Notes: a model not told the origin generated them from the letters alone. DNA of 64,000 bases from Acidimicrobiia bacterium (GCA_022820805.1 JAJEEV010000043.1:178427-242426); one strand, 5' to 3'. Numbered from the stretch's first letter, positions 1 to 9,031 are shown. Numbers and translations are program-made.

Positions 1-804
1 GAAGAGCACCTGGCCGAGGTGCTGTCCCGCTACGAGGACGCACCCGACGCCAGGCTCGCCGAGATCATGAAGTGCGCGACCCGCCACATGCACGAGTTCG
101 TCCTCGAGGTCGGCCTGACACGAGAGGAGTGGTTCGCCGGCATGCAGGCCCTGGCCGACATAGGGCACATGTGCGACGAGAACCGCCAGGAGTTCATCCT
201 GCTGTCGGACACTCTGGGCGTGTCGATGCTGGTAGAGATGATCAACCATCTGGCGGCCGAGGGAACCACCGAGCCCACCGTCTTCGGCCCGTTCCACGTC
301 GATGGAGCCACCCGGCGCGAGATGGGCGACTCGATTGTGGTCGACCCGATGGACAACGACGAGCCGCTGACGATCCTCGGAGAGGTCAGCTCGCTCGGAG
401 GCGGACCGATCGAGGGCGCCACCCTGGACGTGTGGCAGGCGGCCAGCAACGGCTTCTACGACGTGCAGGACTCCGATCAGACCCCGCTGAACATGAGGGG
501 CATCTTCACCACCGGCGCCGACGGACGCTACGAGGTGCGCACCGTGCGGCCGGTGTCGTACCCGGTGCCTGACGACGGCCCGGCCGGGGCGCTACTCAAC
601 GCCACCGGACGCCACAACTGGAGACCGGCCCACGTGCACTTCGTGGTGTCGGCGCCCGACCACAAGACGGTGATCACCCACCTGTTCGACAGCGAGAGCG
701 ACTTCCTCGACAGCGATGTGGTCTTCGGGGTGCGCGACTCGCTGATCGTCGACATGAACGGCGGGCGCTGCGACTACGACTTCGTGCTGGAGCCCACGGC
801 CTAG
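1..804 (+). CDS. Intradiol dioxygenase, probably hydroxyquinol 1,2-dioxygenase (5' end outside window)
   Basis: This gene cleaves hydroxyquinol (1,2,4-trihydroxybenzene) between the two ortho hydroxyls to give maleylacetate, in the cytoplasm. The frame is open to base 1, so the first few codons lie outside the window; a GTG at 19 would give 261 residues. Counting from that GTG, the non-haem Fe(III) ligands of the family are visible: Tyr147 (GFYDVQ), Tyr181 (VSYPVP) and the His205/His207 pair in RPAHVHF. The N-terminal helical domain carries RQEFILLSDTLGVSMLV, typical of hydroxyquinol rather than protocatechuate enzymes. It faces the hydroquinone operon tail to tail, with 9 bp between stop codons. 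Maleylacetate reductase, which takes its product, lies in that operon. A catechol or chlorocatechol 1,2-dioxygenase is the main alternative. Confidence 0.85.
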   Translation, partial: EEHLAEVLSRYEDAPDARLAEIMKCATRHMHEFVLEVGLTREEWFAGMQALADIGHMCDENRQEFILLSDTLGVSMLVEMINHLAAEGTTEPTVFGPFHVDGATRREMGDSIVVDPMDNDEPLTILGEVSSLGGGPIEGATLDVWQAASNGFYDVQDSDQTPLNMRGIFTTGADGRYEVRTVRPVSYPVPDDGPAGALLNATGRHNWRPAHVHFVVSAPDHKTVITHLFDSESDFLDSDVVFGVRDSLIVDMNGGRCDYDFVLEPTA

Positions 805-813
805 CCCCGATGG

Positions 814-2001
814 CTACGAGCAGGACTCGACAGTGACCGCGATGCCCTGCCCGACCCCGATGCACATCGCCGCCAGGCCGTAGCGGCCGCCGCCGCGGGC
901 CAGGTGGTGGGTCAATGTGGTCAGAATGCGCGCCCCGCTGGCCCCGATGGGGTGGCCGATGGCGATGGCGCCTCCGAGGGGGTTGACGATCCTGCGGTCT
1001 AGCTCCGGCCACTCCGCGAGGCAGGCCAGGGCCTGGGCCGCGAACGCCTCGTTGAGTTCCGCTGCGGCGAGGTCGCCCCAGTCGATGCCGGCCCGGGCCA
1101 GAGCGGTGCGGGCCGCCTGGACCGGTCCGATGCCGTAGAGGTCTGGGTCCACGCCGCTGACGCCCCGGCTCACCACCCGGGCCAGCGGCGCCCGCCCGGC
1201 TGCGGCCAGGCCCCGCTCCGACGCCAGCAGCAGCGCGGCGGCACCGTCGTTCATGGGCGACGAGTTGCCCGCCGTCACCGTGCCGTCGCCGCGGAACACC
1301 GGCTTCAGGCGGGCCAGCGCGTCGAGGGCCGTGTCGGGCCTGATCGTCTCGTCACGGTCGACCTGAACGCCGTCGACGGGCACTACCTCGTCTGCGAAGT
1401 CGCCTCGTGTCCAGGCGGCGGCCGCCTTCTGGTGGCTGCGCAGCGCGAAGCCGTCCTGCACGGCCCGGGTGATGCCGTACTTCCCGGCGAGGATCTCCGC
1501 GCCCTCGCCCAGCGGCACCGTCCAGCGATCGGGGTGGCGGGGGTTGACGAGTCGCCAGCCCAGCGTCGTGGAGTGCATCTGCTGGTGGCCCCGCTCGTAC
1601 GGTCGCGCCGGCTTGGCGACTACCCAGGGCGCCCGGCTCATCGACTCGACCCCGCCCGCGATGCACACGTCGGCGTCGCCGACGGCAATGGCCCGGCTGG
1701 CTCCCACCACAGCCTCCAGTCCCGAGCCGCACAGCCGGTTGGCGGTGGTCCCGGGCACCGATGTGGGCATGCCGGCCAGCAGGGCGGCCATGCGGGCAAC
1801 GTTGCGGTTCTCCTCGCCCGCGCCGTTGCCGTTGCCGAAGTGGACGTCGTCAACGGCGGCTGGATCCAGGTCAGCGGAGCGTTCCAGCAGGCCTGAGATG
1901 ACGGTGGCCGCGAGGTCGTCGGGCCGGACCCCGGCCAGGCTCCCCCCGATCCTGCCGACCGGCGTCCGCACCGCGTCGACGATGTAGACGGCCTCCGTCA
2001 C
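814..2001 (-). CDS. pcaF: Thiolase, probably 3-oxoadipyl-CoA thiolase
   Basis: Cleaves 3-oxoadipyl-CoA to succinyl-CoA and acetyl-CoA, the last step of the 3-oxoadipate route. The 395-residue product has the nucleophilic Cys91 in NRLCGSGLEAV, the histidine of GHPIGASGAR, and the second cysteine in CIGVGQG near the C-terminus. GEENRNVARMAALLAGMP and ESMSRAP resemble PcaF/PaaJ thiolases more than acetoacetyl-CoA thiolases. The start is a GTG overlapping the stop of the permease gene before it (GTGA), so it is probably translationally coupled as the last gene of the hydroquinone operon. The 3-oxoadipate CoA-transferase needed before it is not in the window. The substrate is inferred from this context; a broader acyl-CoA thiolase remains possible. 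Confidence 0.85.
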   Translation of the reverse strand: MTEAVYIVDAVRTPVGRIGGSLAGVRPDDLAATVISGLLERSADLDPAAVDDVHFGNGNGAGEENRNVARMAALLAGMPTSVPGTTANRLCGSGLEAVVGASRAIAVGDADVCIAGGVESMSRAPWVVAKPARPYERGHQQMHSTTLGWRLVNPRHPDRWTVPLGEGAEILAGKYGITRAVQDGFALRSHQKAAAAWTRGDFADEVVPVDGVQVDRDETIRPDTALDALARLKPVFRGDGTVTAGNSSPMNDGAAALLLASERGLAAAGRAPLARVVSRGVSGVDPDLYGIGPVQAARTALARAGIDWGDLAAAELNEAFAAQALACLAEWPELDRRIVNPLGGAIAIGHPIGASGARILTTLTHHLARGGGRYGLAAMCIGVGQGIAVTVESCS

Positions 2002-3095
2002 GGGGCCGGACCCTCCGCGCCGGCCACGGGCTGGGCCGGGCCGCCGGCATCTGCGGTGCCCCCTGGCGGGGCACCGGGCGCGGGGCCGCCGATGCCGGGC
2101 CCCACCAGTCTTCGCCTGACCGGGAAGAACTGCACCGCCCATCGCTTCTGGAGCAGTCCGTACACCCCCCTCGGGGCCAGGATGGCCATGACCGCCGCGA
2201 TCAGGCCCAGGATGATGAAGCGCCACTCGTCGGCATCCTCGAGGAACTCGCGCACGAACCAGTAGATGGCGACCCCGATGATGGGGCCGGTGGTGGAGCC
2301 CACACCGCCGATGATGGCGATGAACACCACCAGTGCGGTCCACCTCAGCACGCTGAAGGCCGACTCGGCCCGGGCCGACGGATTGGCCAGCAGGATCACC
2401 GCGCCGGTCATACCCGTCCAGAAGGACGCCATGACCCATACGACCAGCTTGGCCCTGGTCACCGAGACCCCGAGGCCCCGGGCCCCCTCCTGGTTGTCGC
2501 GTATGGATCGCAGGGCCAGGCCCAGCCGGGATCTCAGGACAAGCACCACGATGGCGGTGGCTCCGACGGCCAGGCCCAGCGCCATCAAGTAGGTGACGGT
2601 GTTGCGGGTGTCGAGCGAGTAGCCGCCCAGCGACTCCCGCGTGAGGGTCCGGACGTTGGCCCCGCCCAGGAAGTCGCTCTCCAGCGCGATGAGCCGGAAC
2701 ACCTCGGCAATCACCCAGGTGCCGATGGCGAAGTACCCGCCCCGCAGGCGGAAGGCGAAGGCGGCCACGGGAAGGGACAGCACTGCGGCCACCACCCCGG
2801 CGAGCAGCACCGACACGTACGGGTCGACGCCGAAGTCCTCGGCGAAGGTCAACAGCGTGTACACGCCGATGCCCACGAACATCTGCTGCCCGATGGACAC
2901 CAGCCCCGCGAACCCGGCCAGCAGGTTCCACATCTGCGCGAGGGCCAGGTAGTAGAGGATCGCGACCAGCGGCACCCGGAGGCTGCCGTCGCCGTCCCAC
3001 CAGGGCAGCAGGAACAGCACCACGACCAGGACCGCCGAAGCGGCCAGCCCGAAGCTGGACTGGCGGTCCGAGCGGGTCACCCGGTGCTCGGTCAT
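1998..3095 (-). CDS. livM: LIV-type ABC transporter permease (LivM family)
   Basis: Inner-membrane permease of a branched-chain-amino-acid-type (HAAT) importer, 365 residues with about nine or ten hydrophobic segments. It has the LivM hallmark RGGYFAIGTWVIAEVFR and the EAA-like loop in the GARGLGVSVTRAKL region. After the last membrane segment there is a Pro/Gly/Ala-rich cytoplasmic tail of about 40 residues that is not part of the conserved fold. The ATG overlaps the LivH stop (ATGA), and its own stop overlaps the thiolase start. Because the operon otherwise encodes hydroquinone catabolism, the transported solute is more likely an aromatic acid or phenol derivative than leucine; that is inference from context. 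Confidence 0.88.
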   Translation of the reverse strand: MTEHRVTRSDRQSSFGLAASAVLVVVLFLLPWWDGDGSLRVPLVAILYYLALAQMWNLLAGFAGLVSIGQQMFVGIGVYTLLTFAEDFGVDPYVSVLLAGVVAAVLSLPVAAFAFRLRGGYFAIGTWVIAEVFRLIALESDFLGGANVRTLTRESLGGYSLDTRNTVTYLMALGLAVGATAIVVLVLRSRLGLALRSIRDNQEGARGLGVSVTRAKLVVWVMASFWTGMTGAVILLANPSARAESAFSVLRWTALVVFIAIIGGVGSTTGPIIGVAIYWFVREFLEDADEWRFIILGLIAAVMAILAPRGVYGLLQKRWAVQFFPVRRRLVGPGIGGPAPGAPPGGTADAGGPAQPVAGAEGPAP

Positions 3096-3970
3096 TCCGC
3101 TCGCCTGCCCAGCAGACCGGTGGGTTTGGTGGCGAGCACCACAAGGAACATGAGGTGGCCGACGAGCGGCCCGGAGCCCAGGCCGTAGGCGACCTCGAAC
3201 TGCCCCCCGACGGTGTGGGCCACGCCGAGCAGCAGCCCCCCGACAAGCGTGCCCCACACCGACCCGAGGCCGCCGATCACCACCGCCTCGAAGGCATACA
3301 AGAGCTGAGCCGGTCCGTCCAGGGGTCCGAAGCTCTGCCTGATCCCGAGGAACACGCCGGCTATGGCCACGGTGGCGAAGGCGATGCCCATGGCCACCGC
3401 GTAGAGGTTGCGGTCGTTGATTCCCATGAGGCGGGCGGTGGCCGGATCGTCGGACACGGCCCGGAATGCCCGGCCCAGGGCGGTACGCGACAGTATGAGT
3501 TGCAGCGTCCCGAGCACCGCGACCGCCACCACCAGGGTGATAAGCGGGATCCAGCCGACAGCGATCGCGTCGTTGATCCTGATGCTCTCGATCTCGATCG
3601 AGCCCACGTCGAGGCCGCGCGAGTCGGCGCTGTAGGTCTCCAGCAGCACGTTCTGGATGACGACACCGAGGCCGAAGGTCACCAGGATCGAAGGGAGGGG
3701 GTCTGCGCTGATGGTGAAGTTGAATGCCCCCAGCTGCAGCGCGTAGCCCGCGGCCAGCATCACCGGCACCACGACCACCAGCGAGACGAAGGGGTTCAGG
3801 CCCAGCGCCGAAGTGACCGACACCGCCACGAACGCGCCGAGGATGGCGAGGTCCCCGTGGGCCAGGTTCACGAAGCGCATGACGCCGAAGGCCAGCGACA
3901 GGCCGGTGGCGAACAGCGCGAACAAGCCGCCGAGCATGATCCCCTGGACGACCGCGTTGAGCCACTCCAT
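3092..3970 (-). CDS. livH: LIV-type ABC transporter permease (LivH family)
   Basis: Second membrane subunit of the HAAT importer, 292 residues, mostly hydrophobic. It carries the family segments GLFALFATGLSLAFGVMRFVNLAHGD at the N-terminus and the loop FRAVSDDPATARLMGIN that contacts the ATPases. The ATG at 3970 was chosen because translation from it begins with the conserved first helix and because it overlaps the LivF stop by one base (TGATG). The gene is sandwiched between livF and livM with overlaps on both sides, so all transport subunits are probably made from one message. Solute specificity is set by the binding protein at 5494-6843. Confidence 0.88.
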   Translation of the reverse strand: MEWLNAVVQGIMLGGLFALFATGLSLAFGVMRFVNLAHGDLAILGAFVAVSVTSALGLNPFVSLVVVVPVMLAAGYALQLGAFNFTISADPLPSILVTFGLGVVIQNVLLETYSADSRGLDVGSIEIESIRINDAIAVGWIPLITLVVAVAVLGTLQLILSRTALGRAFRAVSDDPATARLMGINDRNLYAVAMGIAFATVAIAGVFLGIRQSFGPLDGPAQLLYAFEAVVIGGLGSVWGTLVGGLLLGVAHTVGGQFEVAYGLGSGPLVGHLMFLVVLATKPTGLLGRRAE

Positions 3971-4698
3971 CAGCCCGGGCCCTCCGAGCCGGCTCCGGCG
4001 GGCAGACCGAAATAGGCCGCGGTGATGTCGGAGCGGGCCAGTTCGCCGGGCCGGCCCTCGAGCGAGACCCGCCCCTCCAGCAGGCACACGACCCTGGACG
4101 CCACCGCCAGCGCCTGCCCGATGTCCTGCTCGACCAGCAGGACGGTGGCGCCGCCCTCCGACAGCGCGGGCAGGGCCTCATACAACGACTTGACCACCAC
4201 CGGCGCCAAGCCGAGCGACACTTCGTCGAGCAGGATCAGCCTGGGGTTGGACATCAGGGCCCGGCCGATGGCAACCGCCTGCTGCTCGCCTCCCGACAAG
4301 ACGTGGGAGGGTCGGTCCATCAGCGGCCGGATCAACGGGAACACGTCGAGGACGGAGTCGAGATTCCAGCGGCCCGGTCGAGCGGCGTGGGCGCCGATGA
4401 TCAGGTTCTCGCGAACGGTCAGACTTCCGAACAGCATGCGGCCCTCGGGCACGAGGGCGATCCCGAGCCCGACCCGCCGGTGGGCCTTGACCCCGGCGAT
4501 GTCGGTGCCGTCGAACAGGATGGAGCCCGCTCTGGTGGGCACCTGTCCGGCCAAGACCCGCAGGAACGTCGTCTTGCCGGCCCCGTTGGCGCCGATCATG
4601 GCCAGCGTCTCGCCCTCGGATACGTCCACGTCGATCCCGAAGAGCGCCTGGAAATCGCCGTAGCCCGCGTCGAGACCTCGCACCTCGAGGAGGGTCAT
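3970..4698 (-). CDS. livF: LIV-type ABC transporter ATP-binding protein (LivF family)
   Basis: Cytoplasmic ATPase of the importer, 242 residues. It shows Walker A GANGAGKTT, the signature LSGGEQQ, Walker B LILLDEVSLGLAP and the switch histidine region (VEQDIGQAL). LivF proteins pair with LivG; the EGRMLFGSLTVRENL segment is typical of LivF. The ATG overlaps the upstream LivG stop as ATGA. Sequence and size are ordinary for the family; the only thing the context adds is the catabolic role. Confidence 0.9.
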   Translation of the reverse strand: MTLLEVRGLDAGYGDFQALFGIDVDVSEGETLAMIGANGAGKTTFLRVLAGQVPTRAGSILFDGTDIAGVKAHRRVGLGIALVPEGRMLFGSLTVRENLIIGAHAARPGRWNLDSVLDVFPLIRPLMDRPSHVLSGGEQQAVAIGRALMSNPRLILLDEVSLGLAPVVVKSLYEALPALSEGGATVLLVEQDIGQALAVASRVVCLLEGRVSLEGRPGELARSDITAAYFGLPAGAGSEGPG

Positions 4699-5423
4699 TC
4701 CGGCGCCACCCCCAGGTACACCTCCTGGACCGCCGGACTGGCCATGACCTCGGCCGGGTCGCCCTCGGCGATCTTCATCCCGAAGCTCATGGCCATGATC
4801 CGTCCGACCACGGCGAGCAGGGCATGCACGATGTGCTCTATCCAGACGATGGTCACGCCGCCGGTGTGAATCGCCCGGATGTTGTCGACCAGCTCCAGCA
4901 CCTCGGCCTCGGTCAGGCCCCCGGCGATCTCGTCGAGCAGGAGGATCTTGGGCTGGGTGGCAAGGGCGCGGGCCAGCTCCAGGCGCTTGCGGCCCAGCAG
5001 GGGAAGGGCTCCTGCCCTGGTGTTGGCCGACTCCAGCAGCTGAGACCGTTCGAGGGCTTCGACCGCGATGGGGGTGGCGTGGGCCTCCGACATCGGCACG
5101 CCCGCGCCGAAGACCGCGGCCACGAGCACGTTCTCGAACACCGTCATGCCCTCGAACGGCCGCGGGATCTGCGATGTTCGGGCCAGCCCCCGCCGGCAGC
5201 GACGGTCGGCGGAGGTCCGTGTGACGTCCTCGCCCTCGATCAGGATGGAGCCGCGGTCGCAGCTCAGATCGCCTGCGATCAGGTTGAGGAGAGTCGTCTT
5301 TCCGGCGCCGTTGGGTCCGACGATGCCGAGCGCGTCGCCCTCGCTCACCTGGAGTGAGAGGTTGTCGACGACCTTTACGCCGAACGACTTGTCGACATCG
5401 ACGACCTCGAGCAGCGGGGCCAT
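4695..5423 (-). CDS. livG: LIV-type ABC transporter ATP-binding protein (LivG family)
   Basis: Partner ATPase of LivF, 242 residues. Walker A is GPNGAGKTT and Walker B is ILLLDEIAGGL. The ABC signature is degenerate (LPLLGRKRLELARAL in place of LSYGQQ), a form common in LivG subfamilies, so it need not mean loss of function. The segment RTSQIPRPFEGMTVFENVLVA is characteristic of LivG. It begins 70 bp after the binding-protein gene, the only sizeable gap among the transporter genes. That gap could hold an mRNA processing site that lets the binding protein be made in excess, but I see no clear hairpin in it. Confidence 0.88.
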   Translation of the reverse strand: MAPLLEVVDVDKSFGVKVVDNLSLQVSEGDALGIVGPNGAGKTTLLNLIAGDLSCDRGSILIEGEDVTRTSADRRCRRGLARTSQIPRPFEGMTVFENVLVAAVFGAGVPMSEAHATPIAVEALERSQLLESANTRAGALPLLGRKRLELARALATQPKILLLDEIAGGLTEAEVLELVDNIRAIHTGGVTIVWIEHIVHALLAVVGRIMAMSFGMKIAEGDPAEVMASPAVQEVYLGVAPE

Positions 5424-5493
5424 CCGCCCAAGCTAGCCGAGCAGCCAGGCCGCTCGATCAGCGGGACCGCTGGCCCGGGTCACCCGGACGGGA

Positions 5494-6843
5494 TTACTCG
5501 ATCAGCTGCAGCGGACCGTCGATGGGATGGTCCGGCAGGAACGTGTTGACCGCGACGAACAACTCGAACGGGAACCGCTCGCCGGCCACCCACTGGCCGC
5601 CCACCAGGCTGGTCGTGGTGAGCTGCGGGACGGGGCCCTCGTTGAAGTTGACCCGCCCGACCTGGGTCTCCAGGTCGGTCTGGCCGATGGCCTCGTTGAG
5701 TGCCGTCTTCTCGGCGGTGCCGGCCCTCTTGAGGGCGTCGATGGCGACCTCCCAGACGGCGTGGCCGTAGCCCAGAGGCTGCTCCCAGTTGCGGCCGGTG
5801 GCGGCGATGTATGCCTCCGCCAGGTCGTTGGCGCTCTGACCCGTGAGTGACGACTTGGTCGGGTACCGGTCGGTCCACCAGATCTCGGAGCTGAGTCCGG
5901 CTCCCTTGGGGTAGGTGGCCACCGCGCTGCTGAACAGCAGTCCCTTGGCCACGGTCACGACCGGCGGGTTGAAGCCCTGCTGGAGGGCCTGGGCCTGGTA
6001 CGTGGCGAACACCGGGGGCGGCAGCACGCCCGTGACGATCTGCACGTTGTTGTCCTTGAACGACGCGATCTGCGCCGAGAAGTCCTGGGTGCCCAGGTCG
6101 AAGCGGCCGTCGTCGATGATGGTGTAGCCCTCGGCGATGAACGCCGGGGGCTGCCCGAGCTCGGGGTCGCCGAAAGCGGTGCCGTCGGGATCGCCGGCCC
6201 ACAGAGCGCCGATGATGGGCTCTACGTCAGCCTGGGCCCACAGGTCGAGGAACACCGCGGTCAGGTGCTCGATGCCCCAGAAGAAATGGTGGTTCCACAC
6301 AGATGCGGGCTCGGGACCAGGGGGGCCGCCCTTGACGTTGACGTAGTGCGGCTGCCAGGGAGCCAGCGTCGACAGGCACGGGGTCTCGCCCAGATCGCAG
6401 GCCGCGGCCACCGGGATGGTGGTGTCGGGTGTGCCGCCGCACAGCACCAGGTCGACGCCCTCGGCGATGAGCTCGTTGGTCACCTCGCCGGCCCGGGTTG
6501 CGTCGGTCTCGGTGTCCTTGTCGATGATCTCGATGCGGTCGCCGAAGAGCTCCCGCATCTGTGCCAGCACGAAGTCGTCGGTCTCTCCCAGAGCAGCCAG
6601 CGGGCCGGTCCGGGGCGTGACGAAGCCGACCTTGGCCGGCGGTATGTCCGATGTGGCGCTGGCCGCGGTGGTGGTGGCTGCGGCTGCGGTGGTGGTGGCT
6701 GCGGCCGCGGTGGTGGTGGTCGCGGCGGGCGCGGCCTCCTCGTCGTCACCGCACGCGGCCAGCAGCCCGCCGCCGAGGCCGACTGCGGCGGCGCTGCCCA
6801 GAAACTGCCGTCTCGAGGTTCTGCGCTTGTTGGATTCGGTCAT
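5494..6843 (-). CDS. Tat-exported solute-binding lipoprotein of the LIV-type importer
   Basis: Extracytoplasmic substrate-binding protein, 449 residues. The N-terminus holds a twin-arginine signal (SRRQFLG) followed by a hydrophobic stretch and a lipobox (LLAAC), so it is predicted to be exported folded by Tat and lipid-anchored at Cys31. An Ala/Thr-rich linker of about 35 residues precedes the type 1 periplasmic-binding fold (KVGFVTPRTGPLAALGETD and onward). AAAGGA lies 6-7 nt before the ATG. It sits between maleylacetate reductase and the ATPase and permease genes, so it probably captures an aromatic compound or a breakdown product. Its linker DNA is a GC-rich near-repeat of alanine and threonine codons. 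Confidence 0.88.
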   Translation of the reverse strand: MTESNKRRTSRRQFLGSAAAVGLGGGLLAACGDDEEAAPAATTTTAAAATTTAAAATTTAASATSDIPPAKVGFVTPRTGPLAALGETDDFVLAQMRELFGDRIEIIDKDTETDATRAGEVTNELIAEGVDLVLCGGTPDTTIPVAAACDLGETPCLSTLAPWQPHYVNVKGGPPGPEPASVWNHHFFWGIEHLTAVFLDLWAQADVEPIIGALWAGDPDGTAFGDPELGQPPAFIAEGYTIIDDGRFDLGTQDFSAQIASFKDNNVQIVTGVLPPPVFATYQAQALQQGFNPPVVTVAKGLLFSSAVATYPKGAGLSSEIWWTDRYPTKSSLTGQSANDLAEAYIAATGRNWEQPLGYGHAVWEVAIDALKRAGTAEKTALNEAIGQTDLETQVGRVNFNEGPVPQLTTTSLVGGQWVAGERFPFELFVAVNTFLPDHPIDGPLQLIE

Positions 6844-6873
6844 TGGGTTTCCTTTCGGTGTCAGCGCCGGCGG

Positions 6874-7947
6874 CTACACCGGCCTGCGGCCATGGAAGGC
6901 GTCGTCCAGCATCTGCCGGATCCCGCCCTCCGTCGGTGGCCGCACGTTGGCGGCCGCTTCAATCACAACCCTCCGGGTTGCTTCGTCGAGTCCACCGGCG
7001 GGCATGCCGAGGGCTTCGAGACTGGTGGGCGCACCGATGGCGCCGGCGAGATCGAAGAAGGCGGCGGGCACGTCGCGTGCCGGAGCGTCGATCACGGCCG
7101 CGATGTCCTCGATGATGCTGCCGATGGCGGGCGCGTTGTAGGCGAGCGCGTGGCCGAGCACCGCGGCGTTCATCCCGCCGTGGTCGAGGTTGAACATCCC
7201 GCCCAGCACGTGGCAGGTCTTGTGGTGCAGCGCCGTGCCGCCGGTGCCCAGCACCACCCCGCCGAGGTAGGCGCCGTAGAGGACGTCGGTGCGGGCCGCG
7301 ATGTCGCCGGGCTCGGCCGTGACCGCCGGCAGACCCCGGTACATGACCCGGATGCTCTCCAGTGCCATGAAGGAGATGAACGGGTTGGCGCCTGGACCGT
7401 AGAGCGCCTCGACTGCATGGGCGAGGGCGTTCATCCCGGACGGTCCGGCGATGGCGGCCGGCAGGGTGACGGTCAGCTCGGGGTCGTAGACGACCAGCGC
7501 GGGCTTGGCGGCGGCGTCGACGCCCACCTGCTTGTGGTCCCCGTCGCTGATTCCCCAGATGGGGGTCATCTCCGAGCCGGCGTAGGTGGTGGGCACGGCG
7601 ATCTGCCTGATGCCGGCCTCGAGCACGACGGCCTTCCCGAACCCGGTCGCCGATCCGCCGCCGATGGTGAGCACGGTGTCGGCGCCGGCCTCGCGTGCCT
7701 GCGCGGCTGCTGACCGTGCCAGCTGGAGCGGAACGTGCTGGGCCACCTCGTCGAACCGGCCCGCGACCCGGTCGCCGAGGATGGCGCTGATCTCGGAGGC
7801 GAGGGCATCGGTGGCCTGGTCCGCGATGATCAGGATTCGCTCCGCGCCCAGGGCCTCGGCCTCTGCGGCCAGCGACTTGCGGGCACCCGCACCGAACACG
7901 ACCCTGCCCGGCAGCGCGTCGTAGGTGAACTCCAGGTCACGCTGCAA
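6874..7947 (-). CDS. Maleylacetate reductase (iron-type alcohol dehydrogenase fold)
   Basis: Reduces maleylacetate to 3-oxoadipate with NAD(P)H in the cytoplasm; maleylacetate is the shared product of the hydroquinone and hydroxyquinol routes. The product has 357 residues, the usual size. Family marks are GGGSATGFGKA for nucleotide binding, TYAGSEMTPIWG (diagnostic for maleylacetate reductases among Fe-ADH relatives), HAVEALYGP, and HHKTCHVLGG in the metal/active-site region. The start appears to be TTG, with GGAGAG about 12 nt upstream. An inverted repeat lies at 7972-8005, just before this start, so the gene may have its own regulated promoter inside the operon. Confidence 0.9.
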   Translation of the reverse strand: MQRDLEFTYDALPGRVVFGAGARKSLAAEAEALGAERILIIADQATDALASEISAILGDRVAGRFDEVAQHVPLQLARSAAAQAREAGADTVLTIGGGSATGFGKAVVLEAGIRQIAVPTTYAGSEMTPIWGISDGDHKQVGVDAAAKPALVVYDPELTVTLPAAIAGPSGMNALAHAVEALYGPGANPFISFMALESIRVMYRGLPAVTAEPGDIAARTDVLYGAYLGGVVLGTGGTALHHKTCHVLGGMFNLDHGGMNAAVLGHALAYNAPAIGSIIEDIAAVIDAPARDVPAAFFDLAGAIGAPTSLEALGMPAGGLDEATRRVVIEAAANVRPPTEGGIRQMLDDAFHGRRPV

Positions 7948-7971
7948 CTGTCCGGCCCCCTCTCCAGAATC

Positions 7972-8005
7972 GTCCGCTGTGCAGACAAGTTACCACATAG
8001 CGGAC
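7972..8005. promoter_or_regulatory. Inverted repeat, candidate operator before the maleylacetate reductase gene
   Basis: GTCCGCT at 7972-7978 and AGCGGAC at 7999-8005 are perfect inverted arms, 20 bp apart. They lie within the 106-bp gap between the hydroquinone dioxygenase large-subunit gene and the maleylacetate reductase start, and the next bases outward (TG/CA-like) extend the symmetry imperfectly. Arm length and spacing fit a dimeric repressor or activator of the IclR, GntR or TetR type. No regulator gene for the pathway is in the window, so the binding protein is unknown. Confidence 0.4.
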
Positions 8006-8053
8006 AATCTCGTGCGTCCTAGTTCTCCGCTCTCGTTCGCTCCGCTCGGCCTC

Positions 8054-9022
8054 CTAGAAGTCGACGGGGTGCACCGGCGCCTCGCCCTTGGCGATCATCT
8101 CGGGGATCCGGGGCGAACCGTTCTCCCAGACCAGCAGCATCGACCGCTTGGGCGAGTAGCCGGTGTGGCGGATATCGGCCGGCATGGCGGCGACATCACC
8201 CGCCTTCATGATCACCCGGGCCCGCTTGGCCCCCGTGTCGCGGTCCTCCACGTCCCACTGGATCTCGTCGCTGAGCTGCACGAACCACTCCACCCGGTCG
8301 TTGCCGTGGATGACCGGCAGGGTGAACTCCTCGGTGGTGGGGCAGTAGAGGCTCTCCTTGCAGGCCGAGACCACCGAGGGATTCCAGGTCACATCGGACC
8401 GGGACAGGTACGCGAACAGGTTGAACGAGCAGACCTCGCCCTCGTAGCCGGGCTCGGCCTCGATGACGGGCTCGTCCTGGTCGACGTCGGCGAAGGCCCG
8501 GTTCACCGGGAAGCCCGACTCGTCGCTGCGCAGCGGCTCGTCGCCGGGCACCCCCACCATGCGGTCGGCCACCACCCGCCTGCGGGTGACCGCGTCGTCG
8601 TTGCTGCCGCTGCTGGGGCCGAAGGCGCTGCCCGTCTCCAGCGGTGCCGCGAAGGGGTCGTAGCCCTCGTTGGTCCAGTCCGAGAGCATGGCCTTGAAGC
8701 AGCCGAGCAGCTCGTCATGGTCGAAGGTCTCGTTGTAGTCCACCTCGGCCCGGCGGTAGGCCTCGTTGAACCGCCCCGCGAACATGTCGACGGTGCCGTA
8801 GTGGTTCATGGTGCCGATGACCGAGTCGAAGTTGACGATGCCGTAGAAGAACCCCCAGGCCACGTCGCGCTGGACGCAGCGCAGCCAATGGTCGACGGGC
8901 ATCTGGTGGTTCCCGGTCGGCCACTCGACGGTGACGAAGTACTCGTCGCGGCTGAATGTGAATCCGCCCACGCCGAACTGCCGGTATCCGAGTCGGTTGG
9001 CGGGTGCTTCCGTGACGGTCAT
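8054..9022 (-). CDS. pnpD: Hydroquinone 1,2-dioxygenase, large subunit (PnpD/HapD-like)
   Basis: Catalytic subunit of two-subunit Fe(II) hydroquinone dioxygenase, which opens hydroquinone to 4-hydroxymuconic semialdehyde. The product has 322 residues, close to the roughly 335 of the known large subunits. The C-terminal half looks like a cupin: HGNDRVEWFVQLSDEIQWDVED and GDVAAMPADIRHTGYSPKRSMLLVWENGSP supply candidate metal ligands. AGGAGG lies 5 nt before the ATG, and the small-subunit gene ends 9 bp upstream, matching the small-then-large order of known clusters. Identification rests on the pairing with the more recognisable small subunit and with maleylacetate reductase. The semialdehyde dehydrogenase that should follow is not here. 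Confidence 0.82.
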   Translation of the reverse strand: MTVTEAPANRLGYRQFGVGGFTFSRDEYFVTVEWPTGNHQMPVDHWLRCVQRDVAWGFFYGIVNFDSVIGTMNHYGTVDMFAGRFNEAYRRAEVDYNETFDHDELLGCFKAMLSDWTNEGYDPFAAPLETGSAFGPSSGSNDDAVTRRRVVADRMVGVPGDEPLRSDESGFPVNRAFADVDQDEPVIEAEPGYEGEVCSFNLFAYLSRSDVTWNPSVVSACKESLYCPTTEEFTLPVIHGNDRVEWFVQLSDEIQWDVEDRDTGAKRARVIMKAGDVAAMPADIRHTGYSPKRSMLLVWENGSPRIPEMIAKGEAPVHPVDF

Positions 9023-9031
9023 GGTGTCCTC

